The translations under genes and the position numbers were made by a program. Source: Adiantum capillus-veneris (taxonomy: Eukaryota > Streptophyta > Polypodiopsida > Polypodiales > Pteridaceae). From it: a stretch of DNA of 64,000 nucleotides. The stretch spans positions 27,113,946 to 27,177,945 of the forward strand of contig CM043969.1 of the NCBI GenBank assembly GCA_014529385.2, given 5' to 3'. Under the pieces are notes generated by a model that saw nothing but the letters and a program-made list of their open reading frames with translations, did not search any database and was not told the origin of the DNA. Shown here piece by piece: positions 1-11,235 of this stretch (its first letter is position 1; every line of letters starts with the position of its first letter).

Positions 1-41
<41 letters not shown>
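1..41. repeat. (GA)n microsatellite at the window edge
   Basis: About twenty GA units that probably continue left of the window. Further GA-rich patches follow to about 480 (around 386-402, 411-422 and 452-474). Confidence 0.95.
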
Positions 42-45
<4 letters not shown>

Positions 46-1053
46 CGCTTTGTTGCAGGCTCAGGAAGTCGCGTCCGAGTGCATGTGCAAAGAGAGGCAG
101 AAGCAAGCCGCCCACCGCCCTGAGAGAGTTCGAGAGAAAGATAGGGACACTTCTCGAGAGGGGATTTAATATTTGCGAGTTTTTCATTTCAAGTTTTTTT
201 GACAATTTTAGCAATCTTTAGAGTTTTTTTAACCAAATATGTGTCATAGCATAAAGTATCTATTTAATGTAATTTTCAATCGTCATAAGACTCCATATAT
301 GTGTGGTTGACGGAGAGAGAAAGTATAAATTCTAGAGAGATAGTATTTATGCGAGTTACCATTGGAAGAAGAGATCATAAATCCTTGAGAGAGAGAGAGT
401 GACTTCTCTTCTAGAGAGAGAAAGTAAAATCATAGAGTTGTATATCACTACGCAGAGAAAGAGAGAGAGAGAGACCGAGAGGGCATAACGACGGAAAAAA
501 TGTAAACAAATAAAATCACCATTTCACAACTCATGCCATTAGAGTCAAATATGCTCGCAACGCATGTGATCAAAGTCAAATAATCCACAGCATATAAACA
601 TGCGATAAAGTAAAAAATCATGCAGAATAGAGACAACACTAATTTCAGAGTTAAATATAATCCACAGCATATATAAATGTGATGAAGTAAAAAATAATGC
701 CAGATAGAGACAATACCATTTTTCCCAAGCAATTGCTTTTTGAAACAACATAAGTTTGAGAATGTAAGTACATTCGCAAAACTACCACAGGATAAGATCA
801 AAATTAGAGTACAAAAAAGGATAGTCGCCATAAATGTAATGGTCACTCTAAAAGGCAAGTAATTTGCTCCCAAATAGCTTGCAAGATGCTTCATATCTTT
901 TGCTTGAAATTTGAAATCCTTTGCTGCATAAACAATGTTTTTTCAAGATAAATAATCACAAGTATAATAAACCAAAATAAATACAGAAAAACACTTTCAT
1001 ATCATAGATCAATATTCTAGTTGAGTGAAAGAAGCATACCAAACCAGTTGTAA
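42..1053. other. Gene-free GA/AT-rich stretch with a small tandem duplication
   Basis: No convincing gene. At 584-643 and 657-717 two copies of a roughly 60-bp segment (each starting ATAATCCACAGCATAT) lie about 73 bp apart. Long minus-strand reading frames across this part are low-complexity and overlap the duplication, so I do not call them genes. It may include the 3' flank of the Mutator-like gene that follows. Confidence 0.6.
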
Positions 1054-4000
1054 TTAAATGGAGGGAGAAATCATCCTTGGTTGTCCAAGAATAAAAGCGA
1101 TGTCCATTGGTGAGAGGGTTGGCTGATGAATAATCATGTGCTCCTTAGGTTCAAGTCCGAGCACTTTTGTGTACACATAGTACATATGTTTGCATGCCAA
1201 AAAGGATTTGTTGGTATTCTCTTGCTTCTGAAAATCCGGACACGTGCATGCTGGACTCTGTTTTATATGAATCTCATAACTATTTTCAGTGAGAACTCGG
1301 AAAATTACATGCTCTTGAGACCTTTTCACTTCATCCAAAAATATAATTGTCATACTATTACATGCTTCCAATTTCTTCATGGCCTCTTTAGAGATTCCAT
1401 GCCTCCACTTTTTCTTCCTCAAGCTGCCACCACCTTCTTTGCAGTCGCCAGCAAGAGGTTGTGGATTTACCATTGAATTCTCTGTCCAAAATCCACTATG
1501 ATGCAGCGCGGCAAGTTCCTATGTGGAGATATCTATCCCTCTTGCTACTGGCCAAACATTTGGAGCAGGAGGTAAATCTTTGACTTGTCTTTTGATTGAT
1601 TGGGTATGCAAAATATCATGATTACAAAACCATAACCATTGCTCGATTGTTTTACCCTTGAACATTCTTTCGGACCATATACATGGAGCAACAAGACCAA
1701 TTGAGCGACTATGCAAGATATTGTCACAATTTTTTCTCCCTACTGTTTCAAAACATTTTCTTTGACTTTGAATGGGCATTCTCCTGAGGGCCCACTGAGT
1801 GCGTGGCACATCACTCTCAAACACATTGTTTGTTTTAGATGACAAAGGTGTGGTTGTTTCTTTTTGAGATCCAATATCATCATCACTGTCACTAATTTGC
1901 AGCGGAATGTTAGAAATACCTGGTCTTTGGGTATCAAACTTGATTTTTTTTGGTCGACCGCGATGGTTTCGTTGCTTAGATTCCATGACATATTCCGGCC
2001 GATGGGAGCTACTTGTTCCTGTTCTGCCCCTCTTTTTGCGTTGTACTGTTTCTTTGTCTCCATGAAAAATTGGTTGCGCATACATGGGAGTCCCTGCAAC
2101 AGCCTCGTGTAATAGATGGGCCACGTTGGTTGGAGTTGGAGTTTGCTGAGATTCAACTCGAGAAAGCAAGGTCTCCATTGTGGGACCCGTTCCTATATAA
2201 CGCCCAGTAGTATATCCCAAACGCTTTGCACATTGAATATATGAGTTTATAACATCTGTTACACATGCATCATACAAGGATATTTTTCCCTTTCCACCTT
2301 CACCTGCTAACCAACTGGCATGTACACTTTCTGATAAATTAACATTGGGAATTTGTGCCCGCTCCCACGGACTTAGACCACCCTATGAAATGCAAAAAAA
2401 CATGAATTAAAATTTATAAATTTCATGTATGAAAAGAATTTTTTCTAAAAATATAGATTGTCATAAAGGTACTTACATCTGTTCCAATTCCTCCCTAGTG
2501 TGAAATTTGTTGCTCCCACCATTTAAACCATCTGCTCACTCTTGTGATGCTCTCTGTAGATAGATGTTGTCTCCACCACTTTTGAATTGAAAGTGCCTTT
2601 TGAGATGCAAGCACAATGGTCTTACAAGCTCTCCAGTCCTCACACATATCAATGTGTTGATTTGTTATATGTTGAGGTATCCACTTTTTAGCATATTTGT
2701 GGAGACTCTGCTCCCAATGAAATAGGCATGATCATTCACGTCCCTCCATGATATTATCTGGCCTGCCATTGAAGACTGTTCGAATAGCATTCCAATTTGC
2801 ACCAGCTTCATCAGACATAAAACCTGCAAAGTCAGCTGCACCATGTCCGTACTTTTCCATTGTTGAATTAAGGCTCTCCCAAAAAATAACTTGAGTCTTT
2901 GCATCCTCCTCTTTAGTTTCACATATAGCAATTATTTGTAGTGATCGTATGCTGCAAGATATTCAACATAAACATTTTCACACATCTTCTTTTATTTAAT
3001 GATAAAAAAATACGAGATATTTAAATACTTAAAGATTACCTTGGATCATAAACTGAGCATGACATTGTTGCCCATCCATCTATTCTATGGGTAAAATCAA
3101 AATGTACCCACGCATTTCTCAAGTCACCAGTTTCAGATCTTTTCATCCGATTTACTAGATCAATCCCAGAACCTGGTCCTTTAGTGGACATTTTAAATAG
3201 GAAGCACTTGTCATCCTCTTCACCCTGTCCAGGAAATCTACTCCCATGAAAAAAAGGAAACATGCACTTTTTTTGAAGCAATAAAATATTATCATATCCA
3301 TCCCCAATAACAGCACCTTGACTCTTTCTCTCCTTTGAAACAATTGAAGAAAACCTACACGATGCATCACAAGAAGGCTAAATTTATAATAGTTAAAAAA
3401 TTAACAAATTCAAGGAACCAAATTGAGTTTTCTTACCCTTTGGTTTGAACCAGTGGCATCATTTCTTCCAAAAAATCATTGAATTGTACATCGGATGTAG
3501 CTTCAGCTTCCTCACCAATCAAGGAGTGAAGAACAAGTTGTTGAGCCACCAACATTTGAATTTTTCTTGGGCCACCCTTTTCTATTTTTAGTACTGTACC
3601 TACCAGTTTCCGCACTCTTGAAATAGCAGCCCTAGAGGTACCTGCCTTAACATTATGACAATGTTTACCAACATGTATTTCCAGTCGCGACATTGTACCA
3701 TCTCTAGGCAAAACATAATAGATTTTGCAGGGACAAGCAGCAACACAAGTAACAACCTTCTGACAATAATGACAAGTTATTGTTGTATTCTCTTCCATTG
3801 CAAGGTAGTCCTTTTTCACCTGTCTGTCCAAATATCCATGAAAATCTCTACTATTGAATTCTTGTTCCTTAATATAATGAGGATACGTTGAATAATTACA
3901 CTGCATGAATCCCAAACAGTGGCTTAGACGAATTGTGCATGCTATTGCCATGGTTGTCACAGATGGGCGAGTCCACAAGTGACCATCAAAGCGTTGTTCC

Positions 4001-4557
4001 ATCCCTGTCATTCGTTTTGTTTTATCCTGAGTCGCAGGTAACTCAAAACACAAATTTCCATCATAATGTTGTGGAAGTTCAGCAACTTGCAAAGGAGCTC
4101 CACATAATGTTAACAGATCATTTAACTTTTTTGCCCCTGGATTTTGTTGAATCCAAATGACGATTGAATGAGTTTTGAGCTGTCCTATATCGTCACCACT
4201 ACTTTCAAGATGCACAATGCTTAAAACATCTTCAGATATCTCTTTGTCATTTCCTTTGTCATTGTCAGATACTTGTATAAATGTGTCTGAATGAAGCATC
4301 TCAAACAAGCTCGAAAAAGAACCATCTATTAAGAAATGCTGATGACCTTCTATATCCCACTGTGGTTGCAACAAGACTTTTGTTAGGCCACAATCAATTT
4401 CAATAAGAGCAGATAGTGACTGAAAATGGCAAGATGGAGGCAGCAAACTCTGCAAATAGTAAGCACTAAGCAACAATGAGTTACCCTTCAACTGAATGTC
4501 GCGGTTGACTATTTGACCACCAACCTTCCAAGTTATTGTTACTTTCATGTTGGACAT
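1054..4557 (-). pseudogene. Mutator-like (MULE) transposase/SWIM zinc-finger gene, four exons, three in-frame stops
   Basis: Minus-strand exons 4557-3437, 3354-3040, 2951-2477 and 2382-1054 join in phase through GT-AG introns, giving about 1,080 codons. Exon 1 encodes a charged N-terminus with a Cys/His cluster (CHYCQK, then CPCK and HVGKHCH) that looks like a DNA-binding zinc finger. Exons 2-3 hold a DDE-type core: FDFTHRIDGW, then FMSDEAGANWNAI followed by CLFHWEQSL, the spacing seen in MULE transposases (D-x-n, then C-x2-H). Exon 4 ends in a SWIM finger (CTCPDF...CKHMYYVY), typical of MuDR-type transposases. The start is the first ATG of the long exon-1 frame. In-frame stops lie at 2734-2732 (TGA), 2497-2495 (TAG) and 1521-1519 (TAG); otherwise the frame is clean. 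I could not find terminal inverted repeats. It could instead be a domesticated relative. Gene structure is well supported by frame continuity; the family call is from motifs only. Confidence 0.66.
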
Positions 4558-4621
4558 ATTCTCTCAAGCAACAGATTACAGGGTGGAGATGCGAGAAAAC
4601 TGTGGTGGATTAAGTGAAGGT

Positions 4622-4710
4622 GGTGAAGGTTAATGAAAGTTAAAGATAAAGTTAACGTTAATGAAACTGGTGAAAGTTAATGAAAGATGTGAAGGTTAAT
4701 GAAAGTGAAA
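4622..4710. repeat. Short tandem repeat (GGTTAATGAAAGT-like)
   Basis: Imperfect repeats of a 13-20 bp unit (GTGAAGGTTAATGAAAGTTA) just upstream, on the minus strand, of the Mutator-like gene. It could be 5' flank or promoter DNA, or part of an element terminus. Nothing else is recognisable up to about 4900. Confidence 0.7.
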
Positions 4711-4740
4711 GATTGGTAGGTAGACGAAAAGACAGTTGCG

Positions 4741-5336
4741 TAAGATCTTGTGACGGCTCAAAGAATAATGAAAATCATAATTGAAGAAGTGCATTTAATA
4801 TATGACGGTTCTGAATGTATGTGCAGTGGAATATGTCATCAAATTTGAGGGGCCATTTAATTTCTAAATGGTGGTTCAAGGACTGCATTTAATGCAGTCT
4901 AATAGTGTCTTCATCTTTTGTGTATGTGTGTGTGTGTGTGTCTGTATATATATATATGATTGTGGGAGTGTGTGTATAAAAAACGTAACATTCTATATGA
5001 CTGACTTTGTATAAAAAACGTAGGAATTTTTTTAGTTAAGTTATATATATGATTCCATCTTGCCATTTTATATATATGTGTGTGTGTTTTTGGTAGTGTG
5101 TATATATAATTATTTTAGTTAAGTTATATACATTACTGTGCGTGTGTATAAATGATTTTGTGGGTGTGTGTAAACAACGTAGCATTTTATTAAGTTAAGA
5201 TATTTAAGTTAAGTGTATGTGCACATAGTTTAAGTTAAGATATTTTTAAGTTGAGTGTATGTGCATTTTTTTAAGTTAAGATATTTAAGTTGAGTGTATG
5301 TGCACATAAGATATTTAACTGTGCACATAGTTTTTA

Positions 5337-5382
<46 letters not shown>

Positions 5383-5823
5383 ATGACTTAACTTTAAGAA
5401 TGCTACGTTTTTTATACACACAAACACATACAATCATTTTTTTAAATATATGGTTGTGTGTGTGTGTGTGTAAAAAACATAGTATTTTTTTAGTAAAACT
5501 ATATATATGAATCCATTTTGTGTATATCTTTGTGTGTGTGTATACACATATATATATATATATAAATGAATGTGTGTGTGTGAGTGTTTATACCACAATA
5601 TCATTTTTGTAATATATGGTGTGTGTGAAAAAAAAAATAGTTGAGATGAAAGTGGAGTGAAGTTTAAATGGAGTCTTAATTGAGATTGAAGTGGAGTGAA
5701 GTTTTTCTGTGAAGAAGGAGATGAAAGTGGAGTGAAGAGAAAGTGGAGTTTTGCTGTGAAGAAGAAGGAGCAAGAGAAGACAAGGTACTCTGTGTGTGTG
5801 TGTGTGTAGATTTTCTATCAAAT
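4741..5823. repeat. Gene-free TG/AT-rich tract with microsatellites
   Basis: Contains (TG)n runs (about 4920-4950 and 5342-5382, with shorter ones near 5455 and 5535) and three tandem copies of a 38-45 bp unit containing AAGTTAAGATATTTAAGTT and GAGTGTATGTGCA at about 5192-5330. From 5640 to 5790 there is a purine-rich AGTGGAGTGAAG repeat. Reading frames here are low-complexity His/Thr or Cys/Val runs, so no gene is called. Confidence 0.8.
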
Positions 5824-5824
5824 G

Positions 5825-5825
<1 letters not shown>

Positions 5826-5857
<32 letters not shown>

Positions 5858-6056
5858 TGTGTGTGTGTGTGTGCTTACCTGCGCACGCTCGCCCGATCCA
5901 CCAGAGGAGGTCCAATGGAGCTCCATTGGAGCTCCTCCATGCCTTGAAAGGCATGGTGAGAAAGCAGCGCGCGCGCTGCCCTCTCACCATGCCTTTCAAG
6001 GCATGGAGGAGCTCCATTGGAACTCCTCCGGTGGATCGGGCGAGCGTGTTCAGGTA

Positions 6057-6092
<36 letters not shown>
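5826..6092. repeat. Long inverted repeat (hairpin) with TG and AC tails
   Basis: The left arm starts with (TG)n, then GCTTACCTG (5873-5881), CGCACGCTCGCCCGATCCAC and a GGAGCTCC-rich stretch. The right arm is its reverse complement, ending CAGGTAAGC (6051-6059) and (AC)n. The centre is GCAGCGCGCGCGCTGC at 5964-5979. Arms are about 80-90 bp of unique sequence plus the dinucleotide tails; the left arm has about 12 extra bases (a second GGAGCTCCATT). It could be a foldback transposon, a MITE-like palindrome or a small-RNA hairpin source. Confidence 0.9.
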
Positions 6093-6094
<2 letters not shown>

Positions 6095-6185
6095 GATACA
6101 CACACATCAAAAACACTTGCACACACACACACACACATCTAAACACTTGCAGTCACACACATCAACACACTTGCATACACTTAGA

Positions 6186-6353
6186 GTAACAATTACAATG
6201 ATGTAAGAACAGGTCGTTGTAGAGAAGAGGTATACAAATGTCAAAGTGGATTTGTATTTTTCCTTGCCATGAGCAAGTTGAGAATGATTTTTTTTTGTAA
6301 TTTGCATTTTACGCCGTTATGCTGCCGAAATTTAGAATTTTATATTTGTATTG
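6186..6353 (+). repeat. 168-bp direct repeat, copy 1 (upstream block of the ParB-methyltransferase gene)
   Basis: Starts GTAACAATTACAATGATGTA and ends TTTATATTTGTATTG. It is nearly identical to 6745-6912. It contains the core GTTATGCTGCCGAAATTT (6316-6333) that recurs downstream of the gene. Confidence 0.9.
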
Positions 6354-6355
6354 CC

Positions 6356-6740
6356 AAGCATATACACACATACACATATATAAACACTTTTATTCACAAC
6401 ATCAACACACTTGCATACACACACATATTACACTTACATTCACACACACATAATCATGCACACATCCACTTGCATACACACACATACATACATACATACA
6501 TCCACATATATAAACACTTGCATTCACAACATCAACACACTTGCATACATACACATATATAAACACTTGCATTCACAACATCAACACACTTGCATACATA
6601 GCACAAACACATACACAATCATGCATAAAGACACACACATATTACACTTACATTCACACACACAATCATGCATACATCCACACACACACACACACATAAA
6701 CACTTTCATTCACACACTTTAACACACTTGCATACACACT
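6356..6740. repeat. CA-rich minisatellite
   Basis: Tandem units of about 50 bp built from ACACATATATAAACACTTGC and ATTCACAACATCAACACACT, lying between the two 168-bp repeat copies. No coding value. Confidence 0.85.
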
Positions 6741-6744
6741 TACA

Positions 6745-6912
6745 GTAACAATTACAATGATGTAAGAACAGATCGTTGTAGAGAAGAGGTATACAAATGT
6801 CAAAGTGGATTTGTATTTTTCCTTGCCATGAGCAAGTTGAGAATGGTTTTTTTTTTTAGTTTGCATTTTACGCCATTATGCTGCCGAAATTTAGAATTTT
6901 ATATTTGTATTG
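6745..6912 (+). promoter_or_regulatory. 168-bp direct repeat, copy 2: probable promoter/5' leader of the next gene
   Basis: Second copy of the block at 6186-6353, ending about 40 bp before the ATG at 6954. Its position suggests promoter or 5' UTR. The core here is ATTATGCTGCCGAAATTT (6875-6892). Role inferred from position only. Confidence 0.5.
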
Positions 6913-6953
6913 TCATTGCTAAGAAGATTTTTGTTGTTTGTGGCTAATAGATT

Positions 6954-9900
6954 ATGGCTCGTACACCATCTAAACGTGGCAGGACAGGTATCTCTCAAAG
7001 TAAGTTCAAATACATTAAGCTATTTGTTTTCTTTTCTTTTGTCTCATCATACTCACTAAACTATTTGTGTTCTTATTGTTTTTTGCTTGTAGGAGTAGGA
7101 TACACATTAAGATCTGGCACTACAGGGCATAGGACCAATGCACGATCTTCCATTGCTTCTTCCAATGTCCATCGAAATAAAGATATTTTGGGTGATATGC
7201 ATGAAGAAGAGGATATATTGAGTGATGTGCATGAAGAAGAGGTGTTCATAGATATTCATGCTACACAAGGTGAATTGGTGGCTCACAGCGTGTCTGAAGC
7301 AACAACAATTGTTGCTAAACCTCCCGATCATCCAACAGTATTTGGAAAGGATGTTCATGGTCGAATATTAGAGGAGATTGTAGAGGGTTTTATTGTAAAG
7401 AGAGGTGGGGAAACTCCTCGAATTCCTCTTTGTAGATTGATGGAAAATGAAGCCATTAGAGCAGTGGGTCCAGGCACTGAGGGCTTGGTGAAAAGGTTTG
7501 AGATGTCTGGATACAGTGTGCTTGGAGCTCCATTCCTTGTGTCATTTAAGAAGCCAGGCCATGATCAACATTATGTTTCCGACTTAGACAAAGATGAATG
7601 GGGGCCTATTTGGCGAGAAATAAGCGATGATTTTGATAATTCCCTTCCCCTTGAGTGGGAAGACTTAAGGGGAAAAAAATTTATCGTTTGGGATGGTAAT
7701 CACCGTTTGAAAACTTGGATGCGCTTAATAAAAACACGTAAGTGATTTCTTTTTTGTTTAATGTAAAGTTGACTTGTATTACTCTATGCTTTCTAATTTT
7801 CTTTTTTGTTGTTGTAGAATTTTCAATGATAAAGTGGAGACATTGTTCTGTGAAATGTCAATTTGTCTTTGTTGATAGAAGTGCAGAGGGGGAGCTTATG
7901 TTAGCTTTGCGCTCTCAAAATGAGTAAGCACATTTGTTGTTTTGAACGTTATTGCTATTACTTTATCGATGTCATTCTACTGCCATTTAATTTAAGATAT
8001 TGTGGTTTAGGATTGGTAGAACCACTGTGAGCACAAATTTTGGGCAGGAGATCTTCTTGTTCCAAAAACTGGCTGTGGCAAGCAAAGATTCTTTAATGAA
8101 AGACTTTCCCCAAGATTGGATTCGATGGATAGAGGTAGAGCTTGCTTGTGAGAAGAAGGCATCTAAAGGGAGTTGGTACAACGCTCCTGCTCTTTTATTA
8201 GCAATGCTCATATGGAAGGTAAATTTTTTTGCTTTAAAGTACACTTTTTATGTAATTTCTAAAGCTTGACATTATTTTGTAAAATCTTACTTTTTTTTTT
8301 CATTTGCTCTACAAAAGGAAGACTTTGACTTGTCTCTTATCAAAGAGATGCAAGAGATCAATGATCCCTCGATTTCACTGCCAGAAAAGGAAATGGTTGC
8401 TCGAGGAAGAATAGAAAAAATATTCAAAGAAAGAGCTTATAAGGTAAACACTTTCTCTTCTCCCCGTTTATGTTTGAATTTCTACTAAATTGTAAGTTGA
8501 CATGTCATTTGAATTTGATATATTTGATTGAAAAATTGATTTGATTTGATCTCGTGCTAATATAACATAGATGTTGGCCATTGCCAACCCCGCCAATGGC
8601 CAAGGGTTCTTCTCTTTATTATTTAACTTCAATTGGATAAGAGAAAAGGATCAAGTGGGCCTTACAAGAGACAAAGTCCACTCTTTGGCAACTTCTAAAA
8701 TATCACCAGAGAGGTAATAATTTTTGGATAAAAAATACACATGAAATCATCAAATGAATCAATGCATTTATGGTTTGTTTATTGTTTGCTCTATAGGAAA
8801 AAGGAAATATTGCACTCTTTGATGCATTGCCGTGTAGATGATGTTACTTCTGAGCGTTATATTAGTGCAATGAAATTTAGAATGTACTTGCGTAAAGAGT
8901 GGTATTGGGGAAGTATCTTGAAGCAATGCTTGAGGATCAAAGGGAAAATGATTGAAGAAATGCCGGAGGGCTTTGAAGCATGGTTTCATCACCAATTGAG
9001 GGACCACATTGATAAAGCTTTTGTGGAGCTTTGGAGTAAGCTCAACACAAAAGAGTCGGATGAAAAAATTCCAGAGCTTATGGAATCTTCAAGGAGAGTA
9101 TTATTCAGGTAATACAATTGATATCTTTATGGTTGTCATTCTATTTTTTACTTAGAGTTTGTATAATAAATAAGTCACTTAGGAAAGGAGCTCAAATAAA
9201 GTTAACTGCATTTTATGTAGATGGCTAATTCAGCTTTACGATCAAACTTTGTTGGAGAAGTTGCCAATTGTTGTTGAAAGTTGGAGGGACCTCTCTTGTG
9301 AGGAGTGTATGTATCCACTATGGATGAGAGATTATGGTTTGATTGCTTGGGAAATTGAGTATTGCCCTTGGTGGCTAGATTACACTCGAGGCACCTACCC
9401 ACGTGATGAAGGGAACTTATATAAAGGTTATTTTTGGCATTTATAAAAACTACAAAATTGTTAAAGTGCTCATACTATTTAGATTATGTTTGTGAGAAAT
9501 ATATTTTTGTTTGCTTTAGAGCACGTTCTTGAAAGAAATGAAAATGGTATTGAGGAGATTGGCTCAGCTTCCAAGAAAGCCACCTCTTCGAAAAGAGTAA
9601 ACAATAGTACAATCTCCTCTATAAAGAAACGATTGGATTTTGTTAGATCCAAGAAGCCCAATAAGTCTCCCAAAAAGAATCAAAAAGGTGCTCAAGGCTC
9701 CACAGGTAAACTTGCTTGTATAGATATCTAGCTGTCACTTTCTTTCTACTCAACAATTCTTGATGAAATATTTTATTTTCTGATTATGCAGTGCCTTCCA
9801 TAGATTGTGATGTGAACGTTATTGGGAACATGCTAGATGTTTACAAAATTTCTCTCGATGATGAGAAATGGTAAACACATGTGAAAAGAAAGACTAACTA

Positions 9901-10970
9901 TGTGTGGTGTGTGTTGTAAATGTTTGAAATACATTTATTTGATCGTATGCAGGATCTTGGATTTTCTTCATTCAGCCCATGTTGATGGGGAAAAGAGCAA
10001 TGAAGTGGCCTCTCTTTTGTTTGCGGATTTTCCAACAAACTTTAAAGTTGAAAATTTTTCAGAGAACGAGGTATGCATCCTTCAAAACCACAATGGACAG
10101 TCTATGATAGTTTTGGAACTTTAATTAAATTAACAATGCGTATTATGCAGGTCCCTCCATGGAATCAATTCTCTCGAAAATTAAGTAAGAAAGTGGCCGT
10201 AATAGCTTCAAAGTATGTGGCAGACAATGGGTGGTACATCACCCTAAGCTCCACTGATCACTTTGGCATTGTGTCTAGCCATGCCATCCAGATGGGATTC
10301 AAAATGATGCACACCATCCTTATTTTGATCCCCGATGGTTATGTGCGAAAGACCATTGAGATTGAGAGAGTAAGTAAATTTATTTGTTGATTGAAAAGCA
10401 TGCTTGTAGTTTTCTTCAATTAGATCACATTCTAGTTGTAATTTGTAGGTGGAAACACTATTGCTAGGATTGTTTTATCGTAAGGGTCAACGTCCTATCT
10501 ACGATCGACGAGATGGAGAGAGCGTGGACAACAACTCTTTCGATGCCAAGTCCGGAATACTGGTGGAGCGCGTCGACGGAGAGTACATTGGAGGACACGC
10601 TCTTAGAGGTGCCGCCGAGAGTAGCCTTGACTTCTTTCGGTAAGAATATATGCTTCCTACTATGCGTTATTGGACTATGTTACATAAAGTAAAAATACGC
10701 ATATTTTTTGCTTTTTTTAGCTGGCTTGTGCGGACATTTACTGCGGAGCACACCTACATTGTTGATATGTTTTCTGGATGTGGTGGCTTGGGCAATGTTT
10801 GCGTTGAGTTGTCTAGACACTGTCTCTGCATAGATAGTGATCCAGAGGTCTTCCATCAACATCTTTCACGCTTCAAGGCTCCATGTGTACGTGCTATTTT
10901 AGCAGTTGATGCAGATAGTGATGAGGAGACTGATTGGCAACAATATGAGCCCGGATCACATTGCCCTTGA
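6954..10970 (+). CDS. ParB/Srx-like domain fused to beta-class DNA methyltransferase-like domain, 14 exons, intact
   Basis: Exons 6954-6999, 7093-7737, 7818-7923, 8011-8218, 8318-8443, 8571-8713, 8797-9108, 9221-9426, 9520-9705, 9792-9870, 9953-10070, 10151-10369, 10449-10639 and 10721-10970 join without a frame break (2,835 nt, 944 aa), all with GT-AG introns. The ATG has A at -3 and G at +4, with in-frame stops just upstream. About aa 124-265 resemble ParB/sulfiredoxin: IPLCRLMENEAIR, then WDGNHRLKTWM with the DGNHR core at about 216-220, then a KCQFVFVD strand. Aa 598-660 are Lys/Arg-rich, possibly a nuclear signal. Aa 690-944 follow the permuted beta-class order: FADFPTNF (DFPT 711-714, where DPPY is expected), NGWYITL, then at the C-terminus DMFSGCGGLG (877-886, SAM-binding motif I) and IDSDPE. 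ParB-methyltransferase fusions are known in phages and plasmids. Whether it methylates DNA is unknown: the catalytic motif is altered. Codon use and introns look native. Confidence 0.85.
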
Positions 10971-11235
10971 TTGACATCAACATTGGTATTATCTATCATT
11001 TTTTCTAGTTTGTGATTTTTATGGAACGATGTGTAACCATGGTGTTTGGGTGCCACTTTTTTGGTATTACTGAAGACATGTTGTTGGTGTTGATCGTCCT
11101 TATCAATTCAGCCATGATTTCATATTTATTATACTAGATAGAAGTTTGTTGAGAGCTTTGGATTTACCAAAGTAATATACCAACATATGCTTTTTTGCTT
11201 ATGTTATTTCTTCTTCCCGTGAGCATTCGTTGCTG

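Noticed and set aside
448-894. 148-codon hydrophobic minus-strand ORF
   Set aside because: It spans an obvious 73-bp tandem duplication in AT-rich DNA and has no recognisable motif.
1519-2734. Stops in the Mutator-like gene (and TGA/TAG in copia E) as sites of U-to-C RNA editing
   Set aside because: U-to-C editing of stops is known in plant organelles of some non-seed plants; these are nuclear-type elements with introns and LTRs, so ordinary mutation is simpler.
5230-6722. Several ORFs of His-Thr, Cys-Val or Tyr-Ile-His runs
   Set aside because: They are translations of TG/CA microsatellites and minisatellites.
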